Origin: Bimastos eiseni
Lineage: Eukaryota > Annelida > Clitellata > Crassiclitellata > Lumbricidae
Direction: 5' to 3'
DNA length: 64,000 bases
Assembly (NCBI GenBank): GCA_959347315.1
Contig: OY365809.1
Coordinates: 4,466,381 to 4,530,380, forward strand
Position 1 is the stretch's first letter; each line of letters starts with the position of its first letter. Under the pieces are notes generated by a model. That model did no database searches, was not told the DNA's origin, and was given only the letters and a program-made list of their open reading frames with translations. Below are positions 12,700-22,781 of the stretch, one piece after another. The position numbers and the translations under genes were made by a program.

Positions 12700-13060
12700 A
12701 CACAGAGCACCATCTTATTCACGAGCACTGCACATGGCTGATTTGTTCAGTTTTTGCCAGCAGCGCAGTTTCAACGTACACTCAATGATCAACTGAGCAT
12801 TATAACAGATTTAGATAATGTTGAATAATTCGGTACATCCGTGGTTAAGACGTGGCAACAAGCAGCGGCAAAAACAGTGGATTTGTTATTGTAAATTTAT
12901 ATGGCACCATATCAGGACAGACTCATTAGAGGCGTTCCCGAACTATCACAAGTAAACGAAGATGTTCCTTTGTTATACAAATTGCTTAAGACTGATTTGT
13001 ATCGCTTGGTTGGGCAGTGAGCGCTATATAAAAGCTAGAATAAATATAGGAGTGAATGAA
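12700..13060. mobile_element. Family C fragment and paired GCGC-tail copies
   Basis: At 12708-12740 there is a family C motif (CACCATCTTATTCACGAGC). At about 12893-12945 there is a minus-oriented tail copy (AATTTATATGGCACC) and at about 13010-13040 a plus-oriented one (GAGCGCTATATAAAA). The two tails face each other about 120 bp apart, so this could be two separate insertions or one element with inverted ends. Confidence 0.4.
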
Positions 13061-13800
13061 ATGCAGGGAACGGTCTTCTATTGCTTGGGGAAAGTTTTAG
13101 AGGGGAGTGCAGGGAGTTCATGGCGATGGTGCTAAGGAAACGTATTCCAGGAGGATGCTCCGACTACGAGTATACGCCTTATCATGCTGAGAACTATTGT
13201 TTGGGCCCATGGAACGAAGACCCCTTGTTATAACGATTTTATTATTGCAAATTCCGACACAACACAAACGAAGTCTCAAATATGTTATTGTAATAATACC
13301 TCGTATAAACAGAGCAATTATTTTACAAACAACGCGTAAACAAAGCACACAAATTTACGAATAGCCTACATGTAAAAATTGCCAATACTCTATAGCTAGT
13401 CATTCACCCAATCAATTCCATGAATTTCCATCTACTGATCAGCAACCATAATTCAAACGTGTTTCTAATATTTCAGAAGTCCTTAAAGTTGACCTCGATC
13501 AACACTCTGATCATCAAAGTCAGCCACTTTACATTCTTGGCCTCGGCACATGCGAGCGTGTGTTCATTCCTCTCCATCATCGCAAAATCTTCACACCGAT
13601 AGAGTGTGAAACGTAGCCTACTAAACGTTTTGCTGAGTTCGCCAGAGAGTGTAAGTGAGATTTGAACCCATGTCACTGTCGTGATATCGAGCCAGATCGA
13701 TCACCAGATTATGCCTCACGTAAACGGTCAGTATAATTTTGTTGCAGCACTAGAACACTTTGGGTGTATTTCGTCTACAGGTGGAATACACATGCACACA

Positions 13801-13858
<58 letters not shown>

Positions 13859-14917
13859 AACACACTAACTGGCAAATCTAATTCTAAAGCCCACAATCAT
13901 ACACTCCACTTTTCTAGCAAGATAAACAGCAATTCATCTAACGGCAATGTTTATAACGATCACAGCTATTGAACTTATATCACAAATCAGTTGCCACGAC
14001 TTCACAAGAAAATTCAAACTCCATTCCAGACATATATCGTCACATAATCAAAACAAATCAGGGTCAACAGGTTGCCCCAATCTATACGAAAACGAACAGC
14101 TTAAACGTAGTCAAATATTTACATAGAAGGTAGTAACGATTGCTGATAACAACGTCAGCAAAGTATCCTGCAGGCGACAGAGCTACAAGTGATAGTTGAG
14201 TTGTGGTATTAGAAGTTGCAGTAAGGGAGAAGCAGTAGTGGTAGGGGAAGTAGTAGTAGTGGTAGGGGAAGTAGTAGTAGTGGTAGGGGAAGTAGTAGTA
14301 GTGGTAGGGGAAGTAGTAGTAGTGGTAGGGGAAGTAGTAGTAGTGGTAGGGGAAGTAGTAGTAGCGGTGGTACTGCTAGGTGTTAGTTGATGTAGAAATA
14401 GCCGTAGGCCTATAAATGTGTAATATTGAAAGAAGTATTGGTTGCATTAGCTGTTTGTGATGATAGGGAATTCTTTGGTGGGTCGTTGCCTGGCGGAGAA
14501 TTTGCTAACTTTTACCGATGGTATTACCGCTTCCGCAACAAGAATCACAATTGTAGCAGTACTGATAATATAAGTGGTAAGATTCAATTACAGTGTAGAT
14601 CAGTATTTAGTAACGGCAACTCTTTTGATGGTTCAACAATGACAGAGGTGATGGTTTCGTCGATGGTGACGAAAATGATAATGATGGCGGTGATGAAAGA
14701 TGATGATGACGATATTGGCGGTGGTGATTAAATTGAGCGGTAATGATATTTTTTGAGTTGGGGATGGGTGTTTGGTCAAATGGTTGAAGCTATGGTAGCG
14801 AGTGAATGTGGAGCTGTTTATAACATTCCTAGGACTTCTCAATGGCAGCATCGATGCGTTCATAGTGGCGAACAAGTGGCTCAAGTGGCAGCAACAAAAA
14901 CTGTTTGGAAATACTAT
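13061..14917. other. Region downstream of the TNF-ligand gene
   Basis: No exon was recognised. It holds (CA)n at 13799-13855 and a 21-bp minisatellite (GTAGTAGTAGTGGTAGGGGAA) at about 14228-14375. GAT-rich sequence lies at 14640-14720. The minus-strand 3' untranslated region of the TNF-ligand gene must lie in the right part, but I saw no clear AATAAA close to the stop. Confidence 0.55.
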
Positions 14918-15184
14918 CTAAGAGGATATCTTCATGATACCCCAGAACGTGAATTCTGGACTCAGAAGGATGCTTCTCTGTTCGTAGAGACTCCGGATGG
15001 TGACCTGCTCCAGGTGGTGGATGTAGAAGAGGCTGGACGAGAAGCAGTGCTGGTAGATTCCGTGGTTTGTCGGATGGAGAGTGGAAGCGGATGAGATGTG
15101 TTCGGAATTGATGCATTTCAGTTCTTGTCGGTCGTTGATGTTGATCGAAAACGACCATCGACCACTGAGATCGTGAAAGACAAT
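14918..15184 (-). CDS. TNF-ligand exon 4: C-terminal TNF-homology domain and stop
   Basis: After a GCTGCTGCTGCAG acceptor (AG at 15186-15185) the frame runs in phase 0 for 88 codons to TAG at 14920-14918. It supplies Cys299 and Cys322, the IYQHCF block, the hydrophobic strand around FYIHHLEQVTI and the closing FTFWGI strand. The 88-residue tail has the length expected after the FIY.Q motif in this family. Confidence 0.9.
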   Translation of the reverse strand: MVFHDLSGRWSFSININDRQELKCINSEHISSASTLHPTNHGIYQHCFSSSLFYIHHLEQVTIRSLYEQRSILLSPEFTFWGIMKISS

Positions 15185-18111
15185 CTGCAGCAGCAACAGC
15201 AAAGATTTCATTCAGCAACACAATGGCAAAGAAACAACCACCCATCCATTAAACATGACTCACTGTCAGATTGATTCGCTTTGAAATGACCAAAGTGTCC
15301 TGAAATGATCTGTAACTTGTCTGGTATGATCTTAACTGGTCTGACCTTATCTAAATTATGCTAAAATAATCTTGATTGTTCTAATATTTTTTGAATTGTT
15401 CTGATAATTAGGATATGAACTGTTCTGGTATGATCACATACCATATGCACTGATTTAATAAAACCTGAACTCTGTCAATATGATCTAGACAGATCTGATA
15501 TGATCCAAACTGGTCTGATACAATCTGAACTTGTACAGTATGATCAAAACCGTTTTGACATGATCTAAACTGTTCTGATATGATCAAAAATTTTCTGATA
15601 TGATCAAAATTGTTCTGATATGATTAAAATTATTCGCACATGATCAAAATGTTTCTAATGTGATCACAATTCTTCTGACATGATGTGATTTTTCTGACAT
15701 GATCTAAATTGCTCTGATGTGATCCAAAATTTCTAAATCGTTCTGATGTAATCTAAAGTTCTGATATGATCTAAATAATTCTGATATTGTCTAAATTATT
15801 CTGATATGATCCGAACTTGTTATATTGCATGTTCTGATCTGATCTAATCTGCATTGACGTGAACGAGCAACATTGAATCAAGCTACAGATAAGGATAATG
15901 TTCTCGAGCTTTTCTGACCTGAGCGTAGATGAAGTACAGTCCCTCTTCCCTGATGGTAACTGCTCCATCTCGTAGGTGGTAAAACGAATTGCTGACCATA
16001 TTCGACCATTTGGCAGGCTGCCAGAAGTTCAGAACTAAGACAGTAGCACAATAAATATAATTGGTTAAGTAAAACGCAGCAACTGAGAAAATGATGAAAA
16101 CGATGGTGCACCAACTATTTTATTTTCTATTTATTCTGAAGTCTGAAATTTATGAAATTCTGAAATTTTATTTATTTATTTGTTCATGTTTATTCTGAAA
16201 TTTGATATCGCCCTTTTTCCAACATTTTTCGCTGAGAAGTGCACGCGCCTCGGCGGCGCGACTGTAGTAGTAATGCAGAGCAATTGTGTGCAAAGGACTT
16301 GCTCATGGTCCCTACACAGTGACTCCCCGGAAGAGGGTCGAACCCGCTCACTCAGCGCACACTGAGCGTTACGGGCAGACCGCTCTACCCAATCGGCCAC
16401 AATGCCACATTACTTCTAGATCAGTGAACTAGAACTGGGTTGGCAACATATACATATATGCATCTGGCTTAGTCCGTAAAACAGAGAAAGTGTCACACAT
16501 ACAATATTACAGACAGACGGACAAACAGACAAGCAGACAGACAGATGGAAACGGACAGACAGACAGATAGGACAGACAGAAACGAACAGACAGACAGGCA
16601 GGCACAAACAGACGATGTGTTGCCAGGTTTTAGATTAAATTGTCTTACCTGGTGAGTTAGCTTTTGTCGTCATCGTGCGTGCGGATGAATTCATTGGAAG
16701 GAAATGAATGGCCTGAGGTCGTGAGGTCGATTCCCGTTTAGGATCTGAAACAAAAACAATGAAACTGAATATCATGCTGCTCTCATCGTCCTTCCTAACT
16801 TCAGACTTCCACATAAGACCATACGAGGAGAGAACATCAAGAACGTTGAGAGTTATACCACTGAACGATCTATCTGCATGGCATGGATTACCATTTTTGG
16901 TAAGGGTTAATGGTAATATTACTTGTCAACTTTGTAAACATTTTTCGTAGGAGGTGGTTCTTAGAGTACAGCAAAGCCACGATTGAATGCAATAGTTTCT
17001 AAACGACAGTTTTCAAACAATAGTTTAAAACAATGATTGTCAATCAATGGTGTTCTACCAATTGCTTTCAAAGAATAGTCTTCAAACAATAATTTGAGAA
17101 CAGTAGTTTGAAACAATGGTAAAAAACAATGGTTTTTTAAAATACTGAACATCCCTGCCGTCTCTCAACTATTGACGGGAGTCCGTTAGTTGGTTCCTCG
17201 CCATTGGTGACTCTTTCTAGTCGACTGTGCGTTGTTTTGTTATCTGATATACTAATACAATCTCAAAATACAGTTAACGTCAGTGGTCGACAGGTCAGAG
17301 GAAAGAAGGGATTTTGTGAGATACTAAAAGATGCGCTATACAAAATGCCCTGATATATGCATGCGCGCATCCACTGAAGGGCGCTATATATCTAGAGGCA
17401 TGCATACGCTACACTTAAAATCTGTAACAAGGCTTTACTTTACTTTACAACTGGGCAAATGATAATTATTGATACATTTATGTCTGAACGTGATCTACCT
17501 TTTTCTTTTCTTGGCTTTTTGTTCCCAGTCTTCGGCGGCTTAGTTGATCCTTCGACCTTTCTCCTGACCTTTTTCTCCCCATTTACGCTTTCCGCATTCA
17601 CAGCCTCTCGCTTTGATCTTCTACTAGGCATCTTCGCAGCTTCCCCTGCATCCTCCTCCTCCTCATCGTGGTCAACAGTGAGGTCGCTTCCAGGGACTCG
17701 AATGATGCTGGATTCCACTTCCTCATACCATGAGACCATAACCAGTTCGTCATTCGGTGACTGTCCGACTTCCTGCGTGTCAACTAGACCGTTTCCGAAT
17801 CCGCCTTTCTTTTGGCTGATGCGGCGTACGCAGTTCTCCATCTGAACGAGGTCCTGTCTGATCTGTGTCAGTTCCTGATGAACTGAACCTATGTAGAGGA
17901 GAACGTAACCGACCGTGACGAAGACAATGGTCGTACAGACAACCATTGTAATTCGAACGAGGTTCGATTGGAGGATGGAATCCTTTCCATTCCAGATGGA
18001 AGAGGCACGCCGTGACCTAGAAGACATCGAGGTGAAGGAAATGGAAGAGACTGGAAGGAGGAGAGATGTGCTGGAAGGACTGGATTGATCGTTACCTTGT
18101 TTCGAACTCAT
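14918..18111 (-). CDS. TNF-superfamily ligand, ectodysplasin/Eiger-like (four-exon gene model)
   Basis: Joining 18111-17499, 16744-16649, 16034-15919 and 15184-14918 gives 1092 nt, or 363 residues plus TAG. All junction phases agree (1, 1, 0) and every intron is GT-AG. The product is a type II membrane protein: a Ser-rich cytoplasmic part (1-53), one membrane segment (about 54-76), a heptad-like stalk (77-98) and a Glu/Asp-rich segment. A furin-type site RRSKR (164-168) and a basic linker follow, then a TNF-homology domain (about 214-363). Family hallmarks are AIHF (216-219), VLNFW (237-241), GLYFIYAQ (268-275), a Cys pair (299, 322) and the end strand FTFWGI (353-358). VLN.W, YFIY.Q and the Cys pair match ectodysplasin best. 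Known relatives are shed homotrimers that bind TNF receptors and signal to NF-kB or JNK. No Gly-X-Y collagen repeat is present. Orthology is inferred, not tested. Confidence 0.9.
15185..15918. repeat. TNF-ligand intron 3 with degenerate ~20-bp tandem repeat
   Basis: From about 15285 to 15850 the sequence repeats a degenerate unit of about 20-22 bp, close to TTCTGATATGATCTAAACTG. There are some 25 copies with variable spacing. It fills most of the intron. No coding sense is visible. Confidence 0.85.
15919..16034 (-). CDS. TNF-ligand exon 3: core of the TNF-homology domain
   Basis: This 116-nt exon has its acceptor at TGTCTTAG (AG at 16036-16035) and its donor after GCTCAG (GT at 15918-15917, GTCAGA). 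With phase-1 entry the split codon is Val237, giving VLNFW as in ectodysplasin (VLNDW). It ends with GLYFIYAQ in phase 0. A nearby acceptor-like CAG at 16018 would break the phase and was not used. Confidence 0.9.
16204..16406 (-). mobile_element. tRNA-derived SINE in TNF-ligand intron 2
   Basis: Read on the minus strand, the head (about 16403-16330) resembles a tRNA. An A-box-like TGGCCGATTGGG and TAGAGC are followed by a B-box-like GGTTCGACCC. About 130 bases of unrelated body follow, ending near GGGCGATATCAA. A close copy lies at 39508-39703. The long body, second copy and poor acceptor stem argue for a SINE rather than a functional tRNA gene. Confidence 0.75.
16500..16606. repeat. GACA microsatellite in TNF-ligand intron 2
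   Basis: GACAGACG/GACA units lie between the SINE and exon 2. Confidence 0.9.
16649..16744 (-). CDS. TNF-ligand exon 2: start of the TNF-homology domain
   Basis: This 96-nt exon lies between a strong acceptor (TTTTTGTTTCAG, AG at 16746-16745) and a consensus donor (CACCAG then GTAAGA, GT at 16648-16647). It enters in phase 1, completing Asp205, and leaves in phase 1. It encodes RPQAIHF, the first strand of the TNF fold, then a Ser/Thr-rich loop. It was found only by following the required splice phase and does not stand alone as a long open frame. Confidence 0.88.
16975..17140. repeat. Degenerate ~19-bp repeat in TNF-ligand intron 1
   Basis: Units resembling AACAATAGTTTGAAACAATG recur about eight times with substitutions. 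The rest of intron 1 (16745-17498) shows only a tail-type motif GGGCGCTATATATC near 17380. Confidence 0.7.
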
Positions 18112-18131
18112 TTCCGGCGACGTTCAGTCAA
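17499..18131 (-). CDS. TNF-ligand exon 1 (first coding exon): anchor and furin site
   Basis: The exon begins after a TATTTTCAG acceptor at 18132-18140, so at least one 5' non-coding exon should lie further right. The 20-nt leader (18131-18112) is followed by ATG at 18111-18109. The exon encodes residues 1-204 plus one base and ends AAAAAG before GTAGATC (donor GT at 17498-17497). The membrane segment begins ITMVVCTTIVF and is followed by a heptad-like stretch (QELTQIRQDLVQME). A run of Asp/Glu lies near 138-145, then RRSKR and a second basic cluster KKVRRK (180-185). The minus frame also stays open past the donor, but intron-like sequence follows. Confidence 0.88.
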
Positions 18132-18140
18132 CTGAAAATA

Positions 18141-21100
18141 TAAAAATTAAATATGTAAATATTGTTATGTGCGCTATTGCACGGCTCATTTTAGTGTGGT
18201 ATACCAATATATGACCACACCAAGCAAATGCGAGCGTCTCACATTCCCGTATGGAACTCGTAAGGAACCAATATGGGTTCCATCTAACCCCATGGAAATT
18301 CTGGCAGCGTGTGGCATCTTTTCGTTTTGTAGAATTCAGAAGGCGGTGGTTAGCATTCAGAAATGTCCGAATTTAGATCATGGCTCAAATGGCCGCCACG
18401 ATAGAGAGATACTTGGAATATCTAACCCACTTCCGTTCCACAGCTAGCTCAACAAGAAAATCAGCATTATAACGACCAGTACACACGTCTATGAAACGGA
18501 AGTAGACTGACCACCCGCCCTCCTATGCCGTTTTCATGGCTGCCACTCATTCATTTCAATCAATCAAAGAAATTTATTTGGCTGATCAGAATTATATACA
18601 ACAGCTTACAGCGAATCCACAGCAAAATAGTGAATAAGTCTAATTCTAGTTGAGAAACGAGAGAAGGAGTCATGGAGTGAGTAAGGAGGATGAGATAAGC
18701 CCTTTTTATTTTGACGAAGCCATTGAAAGCAAAACAGAAATAAAGTAATTACTTTCCATCAATCAGCAACAACAAGGTCCCAGAAGTGACAATAGTTCTG
18801 CTAGGTAGGGCCACCTAGTTAATTAAAAGCACAAAGGCAGATGAAACAGAAATTGAGAGTTTAGAGTAAATAGTTTAAGCGGTTGTTTCGAGAGGGATAG
18901 GAAATGTGAGAGAAAACATATGTAACGTGTCCCCTCGCTGTAAAAGGTGGGGACTTGTCCCTCGCGACCCACCCACCCGGGATCGCCCCTCTGCCATGCA
19001 CTATCACACAATATACACAAAACTACTCTCACCTATATACACTCCAGCGCTTCTGAGAGGCATCGATAGGCGCCATATCAAATTGTAATTACAAACATAC
19101 AGCACTATAATATGCCAAGTGGGACAAGTGTGTTACTCCACCGCACGTGCAGCGAATTCTTCCAATAAAATGTGCATTGATGGTAGTCTACTTCGTAATC
19201 ATCTTCATCAACTCTACTCACGGCACGAAGGTCAAAAGTCGACGAAAGAATTTTCAGCAACAGAATTCAGGGAAGAAAATGATTGCAAGCTATGAGATTT
19301 GCAACAAGTGCCGGAAATCTGTTGTATTTCCGGTACTTGCTTTTTTAATTCACCCCCAAAATTTAATTTAATTGACATTGCAATAAGGAAAGGAGCTATA
19401 GCTCAAAAATGATGTGAGCGGAAGTGACGTATAAATTGCGTATTGGTATTTTATTTCTTGCGGTATCAAGAAATTAGATTAGAAATTGAAATCTAACATA
19501 TAAACATTAATTTTCTGACACTTTCAGCAATAATTCCGCAAGATCATACTATGTATATACTGTTAGGGTTAGAGTTAAGCCTAACCCTAACCCTAACCCT
19601 ACGGACATAAAGGTATTCTGGCCACCCCAATAACATTACTTTTTGGGAGTGAATTAAAAAACAAGTACCGTATTTGCCACCATTAAATCTAGACTTTTCA
19701 CAAAAACAATACAAACCGTTTAATGGTGGCTTTGTCAATCGTGGTCTAGCTATATTCAGCTGTGCGTGTGTCAATGTATCATCTGCTACTGTTACAGTTT
19801 ATTATTGAAAGGTGTGAAATCGTTTTATGCCACGTAATATATTTGCGCAACTCATATGCAAAAAAGGCTACTAACTCACTCACCTAATAAACTAATGTCA
19901 TCAGACCAAAGTTTGCCTCGTGAGGGGCAATTAGTTCTACAATTAATACGACTAATGTGTTCCCTCATCACGGAAAACCGAAAACAAAACGAAAGTTATT
20001 GTTGTGTAAATAGGGCACACACGACTCACTATCATAGCAATTTAGACTGATAGTGGATCGTTACCGAAAGATTAATGAAACGTTCACGAAATAAACAGTT
20101 CAATTCAGAAATTAATACCCAGAGATGTAGCCAGGATGCAAAGGAAATAGGTTTTCCAGGAACACGGCTTGTGTCAATTACATGAAATAACCGGAATTTA
20201 GGAAAGGAGACGAGACTTTCGTTTTGAGTCTGACGGGTCTATTGAATGAAGAAGCCGTGATCCGTCAGGTTTTTAATTTCCACTCCAAACGAAAGCATCA
20301 CCTTCTCTTCTTTGCAAATCTTTCTATCCACTTCCAAACTCCATTCCATCCGCTTAAACGTTGAAGAATTGTCTCTTCCCGTTTAAATGACTACCTCTCT
20401 TCCAACCCATTCTCAATAACAAAAATTCTGGTTTCACAAACACCCCTCCAGATGAACATTACTTGCTTCTCCGTAGGTTATAATGAAGTAGTAGTCTCTG
20501 CCGTCAGCCATCGGCAATTATTATGCCTATCTCTGCTTGACATATCTATCCTCAGCCTTCGATACTATCAGTGGCATAACCCCTTCTACATCTACTTTTT
20601 GCTGGTTTACCTCCTTTGGCACTGTTCGATACTCTGGTTCCCAATCTACTTATCGTATTTCTGTGTCGAAGCTTCCAGTCACTGCTAGTAGCCACTCTAA
20701 CCCTTGACGTATTAAAGATAGTTTTATGTACATTGTAATTCAAACCGACAATTTAATGGACGCGTTATTGCAAAATGAATTGCAAGTTAGTAATAGTTTC
20801 ATGTTACTTATAGACTGCAAATATAATTACATTGTAACTTGTCAATTCGGTACATGGCAGCAGCATCCTCAAAACCCGAAAACCTTTTAACCGTTTTAAG
20901 ATGGCGAACAACTAGGAATAGGATGACATCATAATCAACATATCGAATGTTGCTATAAGACAAGCTTACATTTTTAATAGTATGCTAGAAGCCTAGGATC
21001 GTACTCAGAATGTACAATAACACATGACAGCGGTTCCCAAATATTCGCATCCCCAACTGAAAAACTTGTCAGAAACGTTATTTGGTAATTTATTTATTTA

Positions 21101-22441
21101 AAATAGATTATTAGAATTAGAATATTGGTTATAATATTATTAATGAATTTTGCTAAATTTATTATATTGAAATAATTATTGTTGCACAATGTACACTTTG
21201 TACAGTTGAGTACACAATAAAAGTGATTATCATCTGTTTCTGCACGAAATATTTATTTTAAATTATAAAATATTTCTTGTGTAGGCCCTACCCTTGGCAA
21301 CAGTCGGTGTACTCCTAGGGTTACGCGTCGACCTACCACCGGTTGAAAACTGCTATATATGATATAAAAATAAACAAACAGCAATAGGCTATTAAACACA
21401 GTAGCCTACGTCGTACAAGAGAGTTGGGATTATGTATACTACAAGTGCGCGTTATAATTATAAGTAAAGTAACGTAAGATCACTCACTAAAGACATCACA
21501 CGTTCAGCGTATGACACATGTTAGGAATAGACAGCTATATATATATGCGTGTCTCATCGTGTGGTTAAGCACAAGACGTAGCTTAAGTGGTCTTATACAT
21601 ATACCTATGACAAAAAACATTTGTTGAATGAGTGTCACACGTTTATGTGGTGGCGATCCCGCCATGGGAAACATATGAGCCGAAAATAGCTGCGGGAATT
21701 TACGATAAATTAATTGCTCGAGATATAGTTGCCCACTTAGGAGATGGCAGAAGTTTTGTCAATTCGCTTTGATTAGGCTTACAATTCATCGAAGTTGGAC
21801 CCTAGAGACCAGGAACCAGGATCATGCAGCCACATGTAAATGTAGGACTTCCTGGAAAGATTCGTTGCAATTGAACGAGAATTAAACTCTGCTCTTAAGA
21901 ATGTTTCGACTAACTCTTCTCAAGAGCTATAAATTTCGGATCAGGACTTTCCTGAGTAGAACCAGGAACGATCAATCGTAGGAAGTCCTACGTTCCAGGA
22001 AGTCCTCCCCTAAAGACTTTCTTGATCATCATGGTTAACTTATTCTGTATGCGCAGTTGCAAATAAGCTGGCTCTCGCTACTTTGCCTAAATGGACGCTG
22101 CAGACATATCTAGATGACAATCACGATCAGGATTTCCACCAATTATTGAACACAAATTTCACCAGTTGAATTGCCAATTTAAGCATTCCATTGCCAATTT
22201 CATCATTCCATTGCCAGTTTCAACATTCCATTGTCAGTTTTCTCTTATTACCATTTTCATCAATGTGTCACTAGTTTCACCAACTGTTCGTCAGCTTCAC
22301 CAATTACTGCAATTAGCATCAATTTCACCCAATACCAAAATGAACAAACCTTACTGAACTCGTTACTTGCCGACTTAGCGTGCTGCAATGTGTTCTACGT
22401 GTCTATTTAAATGGCGTCGACAGATTTAAGAGATATACACA
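18141..22441. other. Region upstream of the TNF-ligand gene, no exon recognised
   Basis: Presumed 5' exon(s) and promoter of the minus-strand TNF-ligand gene should lie here or further right but were not identified. Noted features are an imperfect hairpin with 14-bp arms near 19304-19340, the telomere-type island at 19562-19602 and (TA)n near 21535-21550. No mobile element was recognised. Confidence 0.5.
19562..19602. repeat. Interstitial TTAGGG/CCCTAA repeat, inverted
   Basis: GTTAGGGTTAG is followed after seven bases by three CCTAACCCTAACCCTAACCC-type units on the same strand. Telomere-type repeats therefore face each other. TTAGGG is the ancestral animal telomere unit. The run is too short to be a true chromosome end. 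Confidence 0.85.
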
Positions 22442-22781
22442 CATTACACCAGGGCTATTCAATTAGATTTAGTCAAGGGCCAAACTAGAGAAATCTGGAG
22501 ATGGTGGGGGGCCAGAGGCTCAAGGAGGGGTTTGGGGAGGGGTTTGGGGAGGGGTTTGGGGAGGGGGGCTGCTGAGCATCCTCCAGTAAATTTTTAAAAT
22601 GATACATTTGCAAAATATATAATATTATTCAAATAATTATAATTATAATAATAATAATTCAAAAACATAGATTTTTTAAAAAAATCCTTAAAATTTTGGC
22701 ATAGGTCCGCGGGCCAGTTGTTAGGCCTTCGCGGGCCAGATTTGGCCCGCGGGCCGCTAATTGAATAGCCCTGCATTACAC
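22442..22781. mobile_element. Non-autonomous hAT-type element with 8-bp target duplication
   Basis: The element spans 22450-22773 (324 bp). Its termini CAGGGCTATTCAATTAG and CTAATTGAATAGCCCTG are perfect 17-bp inverted repeats. The 8-bp CATTACAC flanks both sides (22442-22449 and 22774-22781). CAGGG ends plus an 8-bp duplication are diagnostic of the hAT superfamily. The interior has no transposase frame. It holds a (GGGGTTTGGGGAGG)n run at about 22515-22567 and a right end rich in GCGGGCCAG/GGCCCGCGG. Confidence 0.92.

Noticed and set aside
14753..15245. Plus-strand 113-codon frame and another minus-strand 138-codon frame
   Set aside because: They overlap the TNF-ligand last exon in other frames and are shadows of it.
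15919..16017. Alternative acceptor CAG at 16020-16018 for TNF-ligand exon 3
   Set aside because: It gives the right reading frame locally but phase 0, which does not match the phase-1 donor of exon 2. The TTAG acceptor at 16036-16035 matches and restores VLNFW.
16330..16404. Functional tRNA gene
   Set aside because: A and B boxes exist, but the head continues into a SINE body, has a near-identical copy at 39.6 kb, and lacks a convincing acceptor stem.
17459..17845. 128-codon plus-strand frame
   Set aside because: Shadow of TNF-ligand exon 1 on the opposite strand.
19147..19371. Small plus-strand frame with a signal-peptide-like start (MVVYFVIIFINSTHG)
   Set aside because: No splice sites, no recognisable mature peptide and an AT-rich context; hydrophobic starts of this length are common by chance.
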